NCBI GenBank assembly: GCA_017965125.1
Contig: JAGCQO010000052.1
Coordinates: 1-6,763, forward strand
Source of the DNA: Paludibacteraceae bacterium
GTDB lineage: Bacteria > Bacteroidota > Bacteroidia > Bacteroidales > Paludibacteraceae
Direction of reading: 5' to 3'
Length of the DNA: 6,763 nt
In this document: one piece after another, positions 5,991 to 6,763 of the stretch
Layout of the letters: every line of letters begins with the position of its first letter
Numbering within the stretch: position 1 is the stretch's first letter
Position numbers and translations under genes: made by a program
Notes under the pieces: model-generated
What the model was told of the DNA's origin: nothing
The model's database searches: none
What the model saw: the letters and a program-made list of their open reading frames with translations, nothing else

Positions 5991-6021
5991 AAAAGCCGTC
6001 CATCACAGTCTGGGCGGCTTT
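5991..6021. terminator. Bidirectional intrinsic terminator between ribE and the methyltransferase gene
   Basis: AAAGCCGTCC (5992-6001) pairs with GGGCGGCTTT (6012-6021) to give a 10-bp stem with one G-T wobble and a 10-base loop. On the minus strand the stem is followed by TTTTCTATTTTTTG, a good U-rich tail for the methyltransferase transcript, whose stop lies 7 bases before the stem. On the plus strand the tail is TTTCGTTTT, adequate for ribE. It sits where two convergent genes meet. Confidence 0.8.
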
Positions 6022-6028
6022 CGTTTTA

Positions 6029-6733
6029 TCAGAAAATTCCGAAAATCGTTGGTCTTTTGTTGAGGTCCTGCGGCTTCTTCTGTTTCCATTCGCTGACGGT
6101 CCTCGTCTCGATGTATTCGCTGTCGAGCGTTATGTCGCACGCAATGCAGATTTTAGTGTCGCCCTTGAGCGTGGCGAGCAGTTCTTCGAAGAGCTTGGTG
6201 TTTCTGTACGGCGTCTCGATGAACAGCTGCGTCTGGTTCTCCTCCTTGGCTCTGTGCTCGAGCTTGCGCAGGCGCCTCTGTCGCTCGCCGTTCTCGATGG
6301 GCAGGTAGCCGACGAAGGCGAAGCTCTGTCCGTTGAAGCCCGAAGCCATCTGTGCGAGCAGTATCGACGACGGTCCGACGAGCGGCACCACTCTTACGCC
6401 TTTCCTGTGGGCGAGTGCCACGATGTCGGCGCCAGGGTCGGCGACCGCTGGGCATCCGGCTTCCGAGATTACGCCCATGTCCTTGCCCTCGAGCAGCGGT
6501 TTGATGTAAGGGTCTATCTTGCTGCGGTCGGTGTGCTGGTTGAGTTCGAAGAACACAGAGTCGTCGATGGGGAACGTCCTGTCGATTTTCCTAAGAAACC
6601 TTCTGGCGGTTCTGACGTCCTCGACGATGAAGTGTCGTATTGCCTTCGCCGTCTCCATGACTTTCTGTGGCAGCACGTCGTTCGGGTCGTTCTCGCCCAA
6701 CGTGTTCGGTATTAGGTAAAGTATTCCGGGCAT
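6029..6733 (-). CDS. SAM-dependent methyltransferase of the RsmI/tetrapyrrole methylase fold
   Basis: A 234-aa methyltransferase-fold protein related to RsmI, the 16S rRNA C1402 2'-O-methyltransferase. The N-terminal strand ILYLIPNTLGE (4-14) begins at the expected place. Other landmarks are FIVEDVRTARRFLRK (35-49), the SAM-site loop EAGCPAVADPGAD (91-103; RsmI has DAGTPxxSDPG), LVGPSSILLA (118-127), GFNGQSFAFVGYLP (132-145) and ETPYRNTKLFEEL (173-185). Many Bacteroidota carry this as a second, divergent paralogue beside true RsmI, annotated only as SAM-dependent methyltransferase; EAGCPAVADPG and the NQH segment at 65-67 fit that paralogue better, so I give no symbol. Its substrate is not established to my knowledge. 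The gene is complete, with ATG at 6733 and TGA at 6029. Only 30 bases upstream are visible, so its promoter is outside the window. Confidence 0.88.
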   Translation of the reverse strand: MPGILYLIPNTLGENDPNDVLPQKVMETAKAIRHFIVEDVRTARRFLRKIDRTFPIDDSVFFELNQHTDRSKIDPYIKPLLEGKDMGVISEAGCPAVADPGADIVALAHRKGVRVVPLVGPSSILLAQMASGFNGQSFAFVGYLPIENGERQRRLRKLEHRAKEENQTQLFIETPYRNTKLFEELLATLKGDTKICIACDITLDSEYIETRTVSEWKQKKPQDLNKRPTIFGIF

Positions 6734-6763
6734 GTGTTCTATCTCTTTTTGTGCGTTGCAAAA

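Overview
The window looks like chromosomal DNA from a Bacteroidota bacterium, most likely order Bacteroidales (Prevotella-like). Three things point there. The riboflavin synthase, HU protein and RNase E/G have the sequence character of that phylum. The 29-codon AURKAIP1/COX24-type gene is typical of it. Gene starts are preceded by TAnnTTTG-type -7 boxes and A-rich leaders instead of strong Shine-Dalgarno sites. No tRNA, rRNA, CRISPR array, insertion sequence or phage gene was seen.

Layout, left to right. (1) 1-1939, minus strand: a housekeeping block read in the order HU DNA-binding protein, 29-aa COX24-type basic protein (probable small ribosomal protein), RNase E/G. The RNase gene carries an in-frame TAA directly after its CPTC zinc-link motif. 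The same frame then continues for 30 more codons to the window edge with recognisable RNase G C-terminal sequence, so the gene is split or the base call is wrong. (2) 1940-2207: non-coding, with a good promoter for HU and a hairpin in the predicted HU leader. (3) 2208-5161, minus strand: a tight three-gene cluster read as secreted PepSY-like protein, CAT/condensation-superfamily acyltransferase-like protein with a degraded active-site motif, and cytosine permease CodB. Gaps are 13 and 10 bases. (4) 5162-5332: a divergent promoter region. (5) 5333-5932, plus strand: riboflavin synthase. (6) 5991-6021: a bidirectional terminator between convergent genes. (7) 6029-6733, minus strand: a tetrapyrrole-methylase-fold SAM methyltransferase related to RsmI.

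HU, the COX24-type protein and RNase E/G form a growth and RNA/ribosome-linked set. RibE and the methyltransferase are single-gene housekeeping units. The three-gene cluster is the accessory-looking part: it pairs nucleobase import with an envelope protein and an unassigned acyltransferase-like protein, and no cytosine deaminase gene lies in the window. I found no clear novel defence or mobile system. The best leads are the interrupted RNase E/G gene, the odd codB cluster and the unlisted 29-aa gene.
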